Assembly (NCBI RefSeq): GCF_020623625.1
Contig: NC_060200.1
Location: 1,976,501-2,040,500 of the forward strand
DNA length: 64,000 bases
From: Saccharomycodes ludwigii
Lineage: Eukaryota > Ascomycota > Saccharomycetes > Saccharomycodales > Saccharomycodaceae
Reading direction: 5' to 3'
Both the position numbers and the translations under genes were made by a program. Numbering within the stretch: the stretch's first letter is position 1; every line of letters begins with the position of its first letter. This document shows, one piece after another, positions 38,674 to 48,696 of the stretch. The notes under the pieces were generated by a model, which saw only the letters and a program-made list of their open reading frames with translations, was not told the origin of the DNA and made no database searches.

Positions 38674-39150
38674 CTAATCTTTTTGTGCTGGATTAGCTTT
38701 TACGTCTTGAACGTTCTTCAAATATGGTAATGTAGGCTCAGTATTAGAAATATTGGTTAATGTGGTATCATAATACTGTTTTAGCAGAACTTCATTATTT
38801 TCTTTTACCGGTTCTTTTTTTTGTTTAATCTGCTCAACTCTATTTAGAAAATTATTTAAATTCAATCCTGCAGCGGCATCGGCTACTTCTTGTGTATATG
38901 GAACAGCTTTTAATTCTTTAACTCTCCTCTTATGAATTTTACTTTTCAAATGCGTCTTTAATGCTGCCCTAGTTTCACAATATTTAGCACAATGTATACA
39001 ATAGTGCTGACCCAACCCTGGTTTAGTTTCATCTAAGGGTTGATTTAACAGTTGTTGTACTTTATTTTGGTCAACTAATTCATTATATATTAAATCCAAA
39101 TCCTTGGTTCTTCTTTTAGTTTTATATCTTTTGACAGAATATCTACCCAT
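38674..39150 (-). CDS. BUD20: Bud20-like pre-60S zinc-finger protein
   Basis: The 158-residue basic protein has a U1-type C2H2 zinc finger, 'HYCIHCAKYCETRAALKTH' then 'LKSKIHKRRVK' (about 50-80), and the family end segment 'VPYTQEVADAAAGL'. Bud20 is a nuclear shuttling factor that rides on pre-60S particles and helps their export. S. cerevisiae Bud20 is 166 residues. It is divergent from RPL10, as in YLR074C-YLR075W, which also links two ribosome genes across one promoter region. Confidence 0.95.
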   Translation of the reverse strand: MGRYSVKRYKTKRRTKDLDLIYNELVDQNKVQQLLNQPLDETKPGLGQHYCIHCAKYCETRAALKTHLKSKIHKRRVKELKAVPYTQEVADAAAGLNLNNFLNRVEQIKQKKEPVKENNEVLLKQYYDTTLTNISNTEPTLPYLKNVQDVKANPAQKD

Positions 39151-39969
39151 GGTTTAAAGTAATGATGCAGGTTGTAATTTTTTATTTTATTATTATTTTT
39201 ATTTTTAAAATGTGGAAATCATTACATCTTTTAGCATTAAAGTAAAACAAGCGAAAATACGTTCAAATGAAAGTAGGAATATAGAATGGAAACAGATTCA
39301 GGATTAGCTAAATGGTTTTATACAAATAGGAGAAATGACAAATAAAACCAGTAAACTAATGCAAAAAAAAAAAAAATAAAAAAAGAAACGTTTGTTACAG
39401 ACCTCGCTTAGGGTTGTAATACTTTGTAAAGGCAGTTATTTGGGACAAAGTGAAACATCCATACATATACGAATTTGTAATTATTTTTTTTTTTTTTATT
39501 TTTTTTTTTTGTCATAAACCTGTTTTGATTTCAAGTATTCCAGTAACCCAGTAACCATCTTTACCATAAACAAATCCCGCTATATTAAAAAAAAAAAAAA
39601 AGCTTGAAGAAAACATCATTAAAAGTATATTTACATTTATACATAAGCAAATGGCATCTTTCACCACTTATTTCGTTAGTAGTTTTGTATTACTAAGCCA
39701 ACTTTATTATTATTTTTTTTTTTTGTACGAATAAAAAGACATTCCAATATTATTTTTTTTATTTTTTATTTTTCTTTTTTTTAATTTAACATTTAATTAC
39801 TAATCAAAATTTATCTTTTTATACTTTGTGCTATATCTAATTTTTAAACTACTTTTTCATCTCATTCCTTTTTTTTTTTAATCTTATTGTATTTATATAT
39901 ATTTTGTTATACAAGAAAAAAAAAAAAAAAAAAAAAACAAACTCTCAACAAACATTAATATTACTCAAG
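39151..39969. other. Divergent promoter region BUD20 / RPL10
   Basis: About 820 bases. A Rap1-like sequence at 39455-39466 is followed by many T-tracts (39484-39512, 39714-39724, 39776-39783) and an A21 run next to RPL10, an arrangement common at ribosomal-protein genes. No RNA gene seen. Confidence 0.5.
39455..39466 (+). promoter_or_regulatory. Rap1-like site (ACATCCATACAT) in the RPL10 promoter
   Basis: Differs at one base from the Rap1 form ACACCCATACAT. It lies about 500 bases upstream of RPL10, a typical distance for ribosomal-protein genes. A single imperfect match. Confidence 0.4.
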
Positions 39970-40635
39970 ATGGCTAGAAGACCAGCTAGATGTTACAGAT
40001 ATCAAAAGAACAAGCCTTATCCAAAATCCAGATACAACAGAGCTGTTCCAGATGCCAAAATTAGAATTTTTGATTTAGGTAAGAAGAAGGCTTCTGTCGA
40101 TGAATTTCCATTGTGTGTTCATTTAGTTTCTAACGAATTGGAACAATTGTCTTCTGAAGCTTTGGAAGCTGCTCGTATCTGTGCTAACAAATACATCACT
40201 GTCACTACTGGTAGAGATTCCTTCCACTTGAGAGTTAGAGTCCATCCATTCCATGTTTTGAGAATTAACAAGATGTTGTCTTGCGCTGGTGCCGATAGAT
40301 TGCAACAAGGTATGAGAGGTGCTTGGGGTAAACCACATGGTTTGGCTGCTCGTGTTGACATTGGTCAAATTATTTTCTCTGTTAGAACCAAGGACAGCAA
40401 CAAGGATGTTGTTGTTGAAGGTTTGAGAAGAGCCAGATACAAGTTCCCAGGTCAACAAAAGATTATTTTATCCAAGAAATGGGGTTTTACCAACTTGGAC
40501 AGACCTGAATACATCAAGAGAAAAGAAGCTCGTGAAGTTAAAGATGACGGTGCCTTTGTCAAGTTTTTGTCTAAGAAAGGTCCATTGGAAAAGAACTTTA
40601 GAGAATTCCCAGATTATTTTACTAGTCAAGCTTAA
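39970..40635 (+). CDS. RPL10: 60S ribosomal protein uL16 (Rpl10)
   Basis: The 221-residue protein is nearly identical to S. cerevisiae Rpl10 (221 residues), starting '[20 protein letters not shown]' and including '[20 protein letters not shown]' and '[18 protein letters not shown]'. uL16 is added late to the 60S subunit and completes the peptidyl-transferase and P-site region. Codon use is strongly biased to AGA, GGT, GTT, GCT and TTG, and the gene is less AT-rich than its neighbours, as expected of a highly expressed gene. ATG at 39970 is set by length and homology. It has no intron. It equals YLR075W. Confidence 0.99.
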   Translation: MARRPARCYRYQKNKPYPKSRYNRAVPDAKIRIFDLGKKKASVDEFPLCVHLVSNELEQLSSEALEAARICANKYITVTTGRDSFHLRVRVHPFHVLRINKMLSCAGADRLQQGMRGAWGKPHGLAARVDIGQIIFSVRTKDSNKDVVVEGLRRARYKFPGQQKIILSKKWGFTNLDRPEYIKRKEAREVKDDGAFVKFLSKKGPLEKNFREFPDYFTSQA

Positions 40636-41249
40636 ATAAAATATAATTTTTTTTAATTTAATTTAATTTACTTTAATTTACTTTAATTTATTCTGTTTTA
40701 TTCTTGTTATTATACCTTGTATGTTTACACGTTTTAAATTATACAATAATAGACAAGTGGCAATAGCCTATGTACTTTTACCCTTTATCAAATTTAACAC
40801 GTTGTATTATTATCCGATTATTATTGTAATAGAAATCATTACGGCGTGTGGTTATAATATTTCTACGAAGAGAAAACACCATTGATAATTTTTGTTTTTC
40901 CGTTTAAAAGTATTGGAAAAATGTTTTATAAAAAGGCGTAGACTTATCATTGTTATTTTTACAATTAAAATTATTTGTCTATTTATTCCAATTTTTGACA
41001 GCCAGAGTAAAAAAGGAAAAGCTAAAAAAAAAAAATTTTCTTCTTTTTTCCTTTTTTTTTTAGAAATATTACTTTTAAATCTCGACTATTTAATAAAATA
41101 TTCTGATCCTTTTGTTTTCTTAAACTCCTTTAAATCTATATTGTGACTGACAGAAAGAATAATTCATTCTTTTCCTCCCTCTTTGTTACTATTTTTTTTT
41201 TTTAAACTTGAAATTAGTCGAATAAACAAATAAATAAATACGTATATAC

Positions 41250-41282
<33 letters not shown>

Positions 41283-41326
41283 ACCCACATTAGTTACTAC
41301 TACTACTGCTCTATCTAACACCCAAC
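40636..41326. other. RPL10 downstream / SEC53 upstream region
   Basis: About 690 bases. TTTAATTTAA repeats (40651-40695) follow the RPL10 stop. (TA)n at 41262-41282 lies 45 bases before SEC53. Nothing gene-like seen. Confidence 0.5.
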
Positions 41327-42097
41327 ATGTCTGCTATTAAAGAATTCCAATACAAAGAACACCCAGAAACTTTAGTTTTATTTGATGTCGATGGCACATT
41401 AACACCAGCTAGATTGACTGTCTCTGATGAAGTCAGAGAAGCTTTAGTTAAATTAAGAAAGAAGGTTTGTATTGGTTTCGTTGGTGGTAGTGATTTAAGT
41501 AAACAAGTGGAGCAATTAGGTCCAAATGTTTTGCAAGATTTTGACTACTGTTTCAGTGAGAATGGTTTAACTGCTTACAGATTAGGCCACAAAATGGCTT
41601 CTCAATCTTTTATTAACTGGCTTGGTGAAGAAAAATACAACAAATTAGCCAAATTTATGTTAAGATACTTAAGTGACATAGATTTACCAGTTAGAAGAGG
41701 TACTTTTATTGAATTTAGAAATGGTATGGTTAATGTTTCACCAATTGGTAGAAATGCCAGCACACAAGAACGTTGTGATTATGAAAAATTTGACAAGGCA
41801 CACAAAATCAGAGAAAAGATGGTTGAAGCTTTGAAGAAGGAGTTCCCGGATTATGGTTTAACTTTCTCCATTGGTGGTCAAATTTCATTTGATGTTTTCC
41901 CAACAGGTTGGGATAAGACTTATTGTTTGCAACATGTCGCTAAAGATGGTTTCAAAACAATACACTTCTTCGGTGATAAAACCTTCAAAGGTGGCAATGA
42001 CTATGAAATCTATGAAGATCCAAGAACCATTGGCCATGCCGTTAACAGTCCAGTTGACACCGTTAGAATTTTGAACGAATTGTTTGACTTGAAATAA
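41327..42097 (+). CDS. SEC53: Phosphomannomutase Sec53
   Basis: The 256-residue protein aligns end to end with S. cerevisiae Sec53 (254 residues). It is a HAD-superfamily enzyme with the nucleophile/acid pair Asp20 and Asp22 in '[13 protein letters not shown]'. Other blocks are '[13 protein letters not shown]', '[11 protein letters not shown]', '[12 protein letters not shown]', 'GRNAS' and '[13 protein letters not shown]'. It converts mannose-6-phosphate to mannose-1-phosphate in the cytosol, feeding GDP-mannose for glycosylation and GPI anchors. Codon use is moderately biased. It is YFL045C, placed between RPL10 and FMP32 by the woven order. Confidence 0.98.
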   Translation: MSAIKEFQYKEHPETLVLFDVDGTLTPARLTVSDEVREALVKLRKKVCIGFVGGSDLSKQVEQLGPNVLQDFDYCFSENGLTAYRLGHKMASQSFINWLGEEKYNKLAKFMLRYLSDIDLPVRRGTFIEFRNGMVNVSPIGRNASTQERCDYEKFDKAHKIREKMVEALKKEFPDYGLTFSIGGQISFDVFPTGWDKTYCLQHVAKDGFKTIHFFGDKTFKGGNDYEIYEDPRTIGHAVNSPVDTVRILNELFDLK

Positions 42098-42257
42098 ATG
42101 CTTTAAAATTTTATTTGGATGGTGTATATGTGATATATATTATTTAGTTCTTTGATACTGTTTGTTTTATCTCATTTTTATACGTATATATGTATACCAG
42201 CTGAATATAACAAAAAAAAAAAAAAGGTGAAAAAATAAAAAAAAATTAAGTAAAGAA

Positions 42258-42288
<31 letters not shown>

Positions 42289-42302
42289 AGTGGGAGGTAA
42301 GA

Positions 42303-43010
42303 CTAGGATAGTAACCTAATATATGCTAGGACTAATGCAAAAGTACCAGTACAAACACCGATTAGCCATTGCATGACTTGTGCCTTTACAGAATCTATTT
42401 GCATTTTCATATTTGTAACTTCCTGATCGATTCTTGTATCAACTTCCTTAATTTGTAGATCATGCATACTTGCTTCTTCCTTAATTCTTCCCTTTTCTAA
42501 ACTTAAATCTAATTTAAAACCTGCGTTACATTTAGTTATCTCTTCTCTTAGCTTACGACCCAGCTTATCCAATTCATGACCTAAGCGTTCTTGTTCTGCA
42601 TTGATCTTATGAAATTCATTTTTATCCAATAACAAAAGCTCATCCCTCAATTTTGTAAAGTCCATTCTTTGCATATAAGCTAGCTTAATAAGATCTTCTC
42701 TTGTAGATAATGTTGAAGTTATTTCAGAAACACCCTCATTTAATGAGTTGGTAATTATGGTTATTATTGTTTCTGCTTGTTCTTGATTAAAAGCGCCTTG
42801 AGCTATTAATTTTTTCTTCAAATTATCTGTGTCTGCTATGTGATTTGGCTTAAAGTTATAATTAGGACTAGATTGCGAAAATGATCTTTTTATTGGCAGA
42901 ATGGTTGATATAAAAATGGGATTTTGTTTTAATGGTACCGAATATACTCTTGAGAGTGATGGTAATCTTAATAAGTGAAGAATTGGTAATCTCAATGGTT
43001 TTACAAGCAT
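42303..43010 (-). CDS. FMP32: Fmp32-like mitochondrial inner-membrane protein (MCUR1/DUF1640 family)
   Basis: The 235-residue protein has a basic, Leu/Ser/Arg-rich mitochondrial presequence (about 1-45), a coiled-coil core and a C-terminal membrane helix (about 213-232, 'WLIGVCTGTFALVLAYIRLL'). 'GAFNQEQAETIITIITNSLN' is typical of the family of Fmp32 and human MCUR1/CCDC90. In yeast, Fmp32 has been linked to mitochondrial proline metabolism and cytochrome oxidase assembly. S. cerevisiae Fmp32 is 207 residues. It is YFL046W and follows SEC53 as expected. It converges with SEC53. Confidence 0.92.
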   Translation of the reverse strand: MLVKPLRLPILHLLRLPSLSRVYSVPLKQNPIFISTILPIKRSFSQSSPNYNFKPNHIADTDNLKKKLIAQGAFNQEQAETIITIITNSLNEGVSEITSTLSTREDLIKLAYMQRMDFTKLRDELLLLDKNEFHKINAEQERLGHELDKLGRKLREEITKCNAGFKLDLSLEKGRIKEEASMHDLQIKEVDTRIDQEVTNMKMQIDSVKAQVMQWLIGVCTGTFALVLAYIRLLS

Positions 43011-43397
43011 TGTATGATACTGTTTGTATGTTTTTCTCTTTTTCCCTCAAAGTGTAACAAAAGTATTCTGTAAGAAAAAGTTATTAAAAAGTTTTAATCG
43101 TTTAAAAAACGCCTAAAGAACAAAATCTTTAACAAGCGAATTAATTAACAAAAATAAAAAAATAAAAAAAATTTATTTTTAATAGAAATTATAATAATAT
43201 TTTAAACTGAGTTTGGCAGCATGTGCAGAAATCATATAAAAAAAAAAAAAAAAGAAAAAAGAAAAACAATATCTATTAATATTTATATTTTCTTTTCTTT
43301 TTTTACTGCCATTTTTTAAGTTTAAAGTTAAAAAGAAAAACCAAAAAAGTATATATAAAAATACCAAGCTAACTTTTCGTACAAAAACTAAAAATAC
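43011..43397. other. Divergent promoter region FMP32 / MET22
   Basis: About 390 bases, A/T-rich with A-runs. No site or RNA gene recognised. Confidence 0.5.
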
Positions 43398-44489
43398 ATG
43401 CCATCATATCAAAAAGAATTAGAAGTCGCGATTAAAGCTGTTCGTAGAGCATCAATATTAACAGCCAATGTCCAATCTAGAGTTATTGCGAACAAGTCAT
43501 CCTCAACAATCACAAAATCAGATGCTTCACCGGTTACTGTTGCAGATTATGCAGCACAGGCTATAGTTATTAATGCGCTTAAATGCAGTTTCCCCTGTGA
43601 TGAAATAGTTGCTGAAGAAAGTTCTGATGGCCTTAGTGATGATTTTTTAAACCTAATATTAAATGAAATCAATGAAAATGCGCCCAAGCCAGAAGATGTA
43701 TCTCTTTGCAACAAAGAATATCCGTTATCCTCAACTAAAAATGTTGCTGAAATTATAAATAATGGTGGGTCTAAAGGTGGCTCACAGGGCAGATTTTGGT
43801 GTTTGGATCCAATTGATGGTACCAAGGGGTTTTTAAGGGGTCAACAGTTTGCTGTCTGTTTAGCCTTGATTGAAAATGGTAAAGTTCAATTGGGTTGTGT
43901 TGGTTGTCCAAATTTAAAGTTGAATGATTTTGATGATGATGATGATGCTACACTCACCACTGGTAAGAAATACGAGGACCCGGAAAAATACGGGTATATT
44001 TTTTATGCAATTACTGATGAGGAAAAAGCTTATTATGTTGAAACTCTGGAAAGGGGAAACAACCGTCCTCAAGTTATCGAGCCACATGCAAACGCTGTTA
44101 CTGATTTCAGTAAAATGATTTCTGTAGAGGGTGTAGAAAAGACTCATTCTTCACATGATAAACAAGACATTATTAAGTCTGAATTGGGCATTAATAAATC
44201 AGTCCATTTAGATTCTCAAGTGAAATACTGTTTATTAGCCTTAGGTTTGGGCCATGTTTATTTGCGTTTACCAATAAAAATGGATTTTGAAGAGAAAATT
44301 TGGGATCATGCTGCTGGTAATGCTTTGGTTCGTGCGGTTGGTGGGTGTCACACCAGCAGTTTATCTGATGAACCATTGGATTTTAGCAAGGGCAGAACTT
44401 TGAAGACCAAAGGTGTTATTGCATCTGTAATCCCAGCAAATTTACATTCTAAAATTGTTGCCAGCGCTAAAAAGGCTATTTTAGGTTAA
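43398..44489 (+). CDS. MET22: 3'(2'),5'-bisphosphate nucleotidase Met22/Hal2
   Basis: The 363-residue Li+-sensitive phosphatase matches S. cerevisiae Met22 (357 residues). Metal and catalytic residues are present: Glu73 and Glu74 in 'AEES', Asp137 and Asp140 in 'DPIDGTKGF', and Asp303 in 'WDHAAG'. The enzyme clears 3'-phosphoadenosine 5'-phosphate made during sulfate assimilation. Its inhibition by Na+ and Li+ explains its role in salt tolerance, and by clearing pAp it indirectly spares the 5'-3' exonucleases Xrn1 and Rat1. An Asp-rich insert lies near residues 176-182. In S. cerevisiae it is YOL064C, so it is one of the few genes here outside the two source regions. Confidence 0.97.
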   Translation: MPSYQKELEVAIKAVRRASILTANVQSRVIANKSSSTITKSDASPVTVADYAAQAIVINALKCSFPCDEIVAEESSDGLSDDFLNLILNEINENAPKPEDVSLCNKEYPLSSTKNVAEIINNGGSKGGSQGRFWCLDPIDGTKGFLRGQQFAVCLALIENGKVQLGCVGCPNLKLNDFDDDDDATLTTGKKYEDPEKYGYIFYAITDEEKAYYVETLERGNNRPQVIEPHANAVTDFSKMISVEGVEKTHSSHDKQDIIKSELGINKSVHLDSQVKYCLLALGLGHVYLRLPIKMDFEEKIWDHAAGNALVRAVGGCHTSSLSDEPLDFSKGRTLKTKGVIASVIPANLHSKIVASAKKAILG

Positions 44490-44813
44490 AATATATATAT
44501 ATTATATTATGTTTAATTTGGAAAAGTAGTTTCATACATCTATAATTTAATTATTTACCAATTTTTCGATATTAAAATTATTATTATTTTCTTATTAGTA
44601 ACAATTTCTATATATATATATATATTTTTTTTTTTGTTCTTGTTCTTGTTTTATTTCTTGTTTTTGTTTTTAATTTAATTTTTTTTTTTTTTTTTTTTTT
44701 TTCCATCCATTTTTGCAATTCTTTCATCCAGAATAAAAAAAAAAAAAGAGTAAAATAAAAGTACAACTTAAGCTGCCAATATTACTCATAGATTATATCA
44801 ATAGGCTATCGAA
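44490..44813. other. MET22 downstream / FMP25 upstream region
   Basis: A 324-base spacer between tandem plus-strand genes, with (TA)n at 44612-44625 and long T-runs (44680-44702). Nothing else seen. Confidence 0.5.
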
Positions 44814-46802
44814 ATGAATCGACAATACTTACATCGAATAAGTCCCTTTTGTAGAATTGCCGTAGGTATTCAACCAAAAAAATTACTTTTTTCACATACT
44901 TTAACCTCCACCAAATTAATCCGTCTATATAGTACTGATGATAACAGTAAGAATACTAAACAATCAGATAACAGCGATCCACATCATGACATGAACCCTG
45001 ATAATGTTAGATATAACAATTACAACTTGGAAAAACAAACAGACCTTCATCTTAAAAGAATCAGAGACAAAATTGCACGAGAGAAAAGCGTTGACGAATC
45101 AGAAGTAGTATCATCTAATATAACCACATCCCAATACTTTGCTAAAAAACCAAGTAATGATAATGAAGTTTTAAAAGAAAAGGCAAAAAACTGGGGGATT
45201 CTAGAAGATAAGGATGCTGTAAGTGAAAAAGAATATGAGCGCAAGATGGAAAGGATTTTGAAAATACAAACTTTATTTCAAGGTTTACTCACGATTCTAA
45301 TTGTTGGTGGTATTATTGCTGTTTTCTACAACTATACCAATTGGTTTGTTTCAGTACCTGCTTTGACAAATGAACAAGATTTGAACAAGAAATTAGACCT
45401 AAGTAGAAAAACGAAGGGTAATTTGAAAAGAAAAAATAGACTGCTTGATGTTGTTAACAACGAAAAGAATAAGTTTGATCAGTATTGTACTGACCTAGGG
45501 AATGGTATAATGATATGGGAAAATGGGAAATTGGAATTCATAAATGGTTTAAAGGATGTCATCGATGCTAGTATTGCTAACGACAAGATTTATGTTATTA
45601 CAAAAAGGGGAGATTTATACGAGGGTGGTAATAATGGTGAACAGCCTTATAAATTAGTTTTGAAGGATCAAAAATTAACTAGCTGTAAATTTTCTAATCA
45701 TGATTCCACATGCTACGCCATGAATAGACATGGTGAAATTTTAATTATCCCGTTGCAGGACAAAGAATACGAAGCCCACATAGGGGTTAAAAGATCTATA
45801 TTATTGCCATGGAAGAAGTATTGGACGTATGATTATAAACTATCTAATGACCAATACAGTGATTATGACACGGGTAAAGAACACTTGGTTTGTATTTCCA
45901 AGAAAACCCACAAGGCCTATTCTTGTTCCACGGTTAAAAGAATGGATAAGTTAAGAGGCCAATTGGGGTTACCTGAGTTTTCGCCTATTTTGTCTACAAG
46001 AAGTGATAATGAAAAGTATCCTCAATTGAATGAATTATATGATATAGAGTTGTTAAATAATAGTGTTGTAGGAGGAGGAGGAAATAAAACTGGTAAAGTA
46101 ACTAAAAGAAATATCAAAAAAGTTAGTTGTGGTGATTACCACACCTTAGCTTTGGACGATAAAGGTGCAATTTATTCATTTGGTAATAATAGGTTTGGAC
46201 AGTTGGGGTTTTTAGTGTCTTATGACTTGGAAACAGTTGCATTTCCGAGAAAATTAAATAAATTCCCACAACTAAATGAAACAGATGAATCTGGAGAAAA
46301 TGTTTATGATGATGATGGAAATGTAATTGCAGTTAATCCTATTAAAGAGACGGGTAGCGAAAGGCGTCCATTAAGATATTGTGATTGGGAATGTACAGAT
46401 ATCGAATGCTGTGGGAATACTTCTTATGCGACAATGTTAGATAAAAATACAGGAGACTATGCTTATTTCAGCTTTGGCAATGGAATTAACGGCCAATTGG
46501 GTACAGGTGTATTTAAACATACACAATCTATGCCGTCCAGAATGAAATTTGTTCTTAATAATAACAGTGGGCATCATGAGGACTTGAATGGGTTAAAAGT
46601 CAATAAATTTTATATGGGTAATGAATGCGGTATTTGTACCTTAGCTCCAGATAACGAACTATATGTTTGGGGGTCTAATTTATTAAACGGTGTGATTGGT
46701 GTAGTTAATGGCAAAAGATTTGAGAAAGTAGTTGATACCAATTTAAGGTTACCTGCTGGTGCTAATATTTATTGCAATGGGAAAACAACCATTGTTTATT
46801 AA
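44814..46802 (+). CDS. FMP25: Fmp25-like mitochondrial RCC1-repeat protein
   Basis: The 662-residue protein has a basic presequence (about 1-40), a single membrane helix (about 155-175, 'FQGLLTILIVGGIIAVFYNY') and a C-terminal beta-propeller with RCC1-type repeats, for example 'YHTLALDDKGAIYSFGNNRF' and 'YFSFGNGINGQLGTGVF'. Fmp25 is an inner-membrane protein needed for assembly of the cytochrome bc1 complex in S. cerevisiae (583 residues). The order FMP25-BOS1-SIC1 equals YLR077W-YLR078C-YLR079W. Confidence 0.93.
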   Translation: MNRQYLHRISPFCRIAVGIQPKKLLFSHTLTSTKLIRLYSTDDNSKNTKQSDNSDPHHDMNPDNVRYNNYNLEKQTDLHLKRIRDKIAREKSVDESEVVSSNITTSQYFAKKPSNDNEVLKEKAKNWGILEDKDAVSEKEYERKMERILKIQTLFQGLLTILIVGGIIAVFYNYTNWFVSVPALTNEQDLNKKLDLSRKTKGNLKRKNRLLDVVNNEKNKFDQYCTDLGNGIMIWENGKLEFINGLKDVIDASIANDKIYVITKRGDLYEGGNNGEQPYKLVLKDQKLTSCKFSNHDSTCYAMNRHGEILIIPLQDKEYEAHIGVKRSILLPWKKYWTYDYKLSNDQYSDYDTGKEHLVCISKKTHKAYSCSTVKRMDKLRGQLGLPEFSPILSTRSDNEKYPQLNELYDIELLNNSVVGGGGNKTGKVTKRNIKKVSCGDYHTLALDDKGAIYSFGNNRFGQLGFLVSYDLETVAFPRKLNKFPQLNETDESGENVYDDDGNVIAVNPIKETGSERRPLRYCDWECTDIECCGNTSYATMLDKNTGDYAYFSFGNGINGQLGTGVFKHTQSMPSRMKFVLNNNSGHHEDLNGLKVNKFYMGNECGICTLAPDNELYVWGSNLLNGVIGVVNGKRFEKVVDTNLRLPAGANIYCNGKTTIVY

Positions 46803-47083
46803 AATGGAAGAAAGAAAGAAAAAAGAAAAAAAAGTCTATTGTTCATGTAAATAGTTTTTAATATAATAATTTTTTTTTTTTAATTCTCCTTCATCGCTAC
46901 AAAAAAGAAGTATTTAAAAAAAAAAAAAAAAAATAGAAATAAATAGAAATAAATATACATATGATGAGATTATTGTAATAAATACAATACAAAACACTGG
47001 CTAATATATTAGTATACAATAAATATAAATATTTACATAATAATAATGATTGTACAGAATTATATATATATACTAAAGTTTTA

Positions 47084-47836
47084 TTAGAAAAGCTTTAGTA
47101 TAAAATAAAACCCTAAAAACATTAATATCAAAGCAAACCAGAAAATAAGCTTATCTTTAAAAACTCTCTTATTAATCTTGTTTATTGTTCTTTGTGAAAC
47201 ACCCAAAGTCGTTAGTGAATTAGTCATTGTATTCTGCAATTTTTCTAAAACTCTATTTTGTTCGATAATGTTTTCTAAAGATTGTTGACCAGTTTCTAAA
47301 ATATAATCTAATTGCTGAGTACTTCTTTGGAAAACACCCTGTTCTTTTAAAAGCCCATCCTTCATGGATATTGTGGTATTATTAGCTGTAGTTGTAGTAG
47401 CGGCAGCATCATTATTATATGGATAGTCTCCTATAGTCCTCCTGTTTTTAATATTTTGTACGGTGGTATCATCAAATGGGTTGCTACTACTACTAGAATT
47501 AGTGTTATTAAACGCATTCTTAGTTTCTTGATCATATTTTTGCTTTAGGTCGTGAAATTTTTTGTTATACTCTGAATAATCTTTGGACAAAGAATGTAAC
47601 CTCGATTCATATTTTAATAATTCTTCATTATTATTATTATTATTATTTTGTGCGGCTTGTTGATAACTTTTCAATTGTTCTTTATATTTGGATATTGTTT
47701 TATTTAATGCTAGAAGTGTAGTTGTTATAGAACCTTGTAATGATATTGGAGCACTTAATAGATCATTTTCAAAAGTGGACAAATCTTTATTTAGTAGTTG
47801 TTTTTGCTTTGTAGCATGATTATACAAGGCATTCAT
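47084..47836 (-). CDS. BOS1: ER-Golgi SNARE Bos1
   Basis: The 250-residue tail-anchored protein has an N-terminal helical region starting 'MNALYNHATKQKQLLNKDL', a SNARE helix (about 165-222, 'QQSLENIIEQNRVLEKLQNT') and a C-terminal membrane helix 'FWFALILMFLGFYFILKLF' to the end. Bos1 is the Qb-type SNARE that acts with Sed5, Bet1 and Sec22 in vesicle fusion at the Golgi. S. cerevisiae Bos1 is 244 residues. It is divergent from SIC1, as in YLR078C-YLR079W. An Asn run (about residues 64-70) is the only oddity. Confidence 0.95.
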   Translation of the reverse strand: MNALYNHATKQKQLLNKDLSTFENDLLSAPISLQGSITTTLLALNKTISKYKEQLKSYQQAAQNNNNNNNEELLKYESRLHSLSKDYSEYNKKFHDLKQKYDQETKNAFNNTNSSSSSNPFDDTTVQNIKNRRTIGDYPYNNDAAATTTTANNTTISMKDGLLKEQGVFQRSTQQLDYILETGQQSLENIIEQNRVLEKLQNTMTNSLTTLGVSQRTINKINKRVFKDKLIFWFALILMFLGFYFILKLF

Positions 47837-48012
47837 AATAAGTTGAATTATTATTATTTGGTTATGATATAAGCTTTTAGATTATTGAGATAGGATTAAG
47901 GGAATTAAAATAGAATAATAGAGATAAATATAAATATAAAGTTAAGTAAGAAAAAAGCGGGTTAGTTTTTGATTGATTTTATTTTTAATAGCAAAAAAAA
48001 TGAAATGAAATG

Positions 48013-48018
48013 GCTGGT
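48013..48018 (-). promoter_or_regulatory. Swi5/Ace2 core (ACCAGC), copy 1, SIC1 promoter
   Basis: GCTGGT on the plus strand is ACCAGC, the Swi5/Ace2 site that drives late-M/G1 SIC1 transcription in S. cerevisiae. It lies about 545 bases upstream of SIC1. Confidence 0.45.
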
Positions 48019-48041
48019 TTGAGATTGCTTGTTTTTTTTTT

Positions 48042-48047
48042 GCTGGT
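48042..48047 (-). promoter_or_regulatory. Swi5/Ace2 core (ACCAGC), copy 2, SIC1 promoter
   Basis: Second identical GCTGGTTT, 29 bases from the first and in the same orientation. Confidence 0.45.
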
Positions 48048-48148
48048 TTTATAAAATGATTGTGTTTTTGGTGTGTGGGTGTAATATTAAAGGTAATTTT
48101 TAACTTTGTATTCAATCAATCAATCAATCTGAATATCTAATTTAAGAC

Positions 48149-48153
48149 CCAGC
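48149..48153 (+). promoter_or_regulatory. Possible third Swi5/Ace2 core (CCAGC)
   Basis: CCCAGCA on the plus strand. A weaker match, about 410 bases upstream of SIC1. Confidence 0.3.
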
Positions 48154-48533
48154 ATTCATTCATCTTTATTTATTTCATTTAATAATCATATCCATCATAT
48201 AAATATATCATTCCCTTTTCAAACAATCCTTTTCTTCTTTTCTCTACTTTATATCACATTGGAAAAATAAGAAAAACTTGTATGGTGCTACATTTGTAAT
48301 CTTATTTTTCTTTTTTTCTTTTTTTTTTTCATCATCAACTTTCGCTCTTCTCTCAGTCATATACCGCCTGTTTCTTCTTTTACTTTAACTCTTTTATTTC
48401 ATCTTACTTTCCCCCCCTTCTGTCACTTCCACTTTCATATTTAATAACACCAAACAAACCATTTGTTTCAACTTTGGTGTCTTTTCTAATCTAATCTATT
48501 CTACCATAGTTTCAGTCTGAATCGCCAAGGGTG

Positions 48534-48560
48534 AAATAAAATAAAATAAAATAAAATAAA
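48534..48560. repeat. (AAAAT)n pentamer repeat abutting the SIC1 ATG
   Basis: About five AAAAT units run directly into the start codon at 48561. Confidence 0.85.
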
Positions 48561-48650
48561 ATGATACCTCCATCAACCCCTAAGAGGGTGACAAGTTCAT
48601 ATTATTATAACACCACCGCTCACAATAATTCTACTACCAACATTTTCACA

Positions 48651-48696
<46 letters not shown>

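Larger units (their letters stand above)
47837..48560. other. Divergent promoter region BOS1 / SIC1
   Basis: About 720 bases, with three CCAGC-type Swi5/Ace2 cores (48013-48153), pyrimidine-rich sequence (48230-48500) and a pentamer repeat next to SIC1. Confidence 0.55.
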
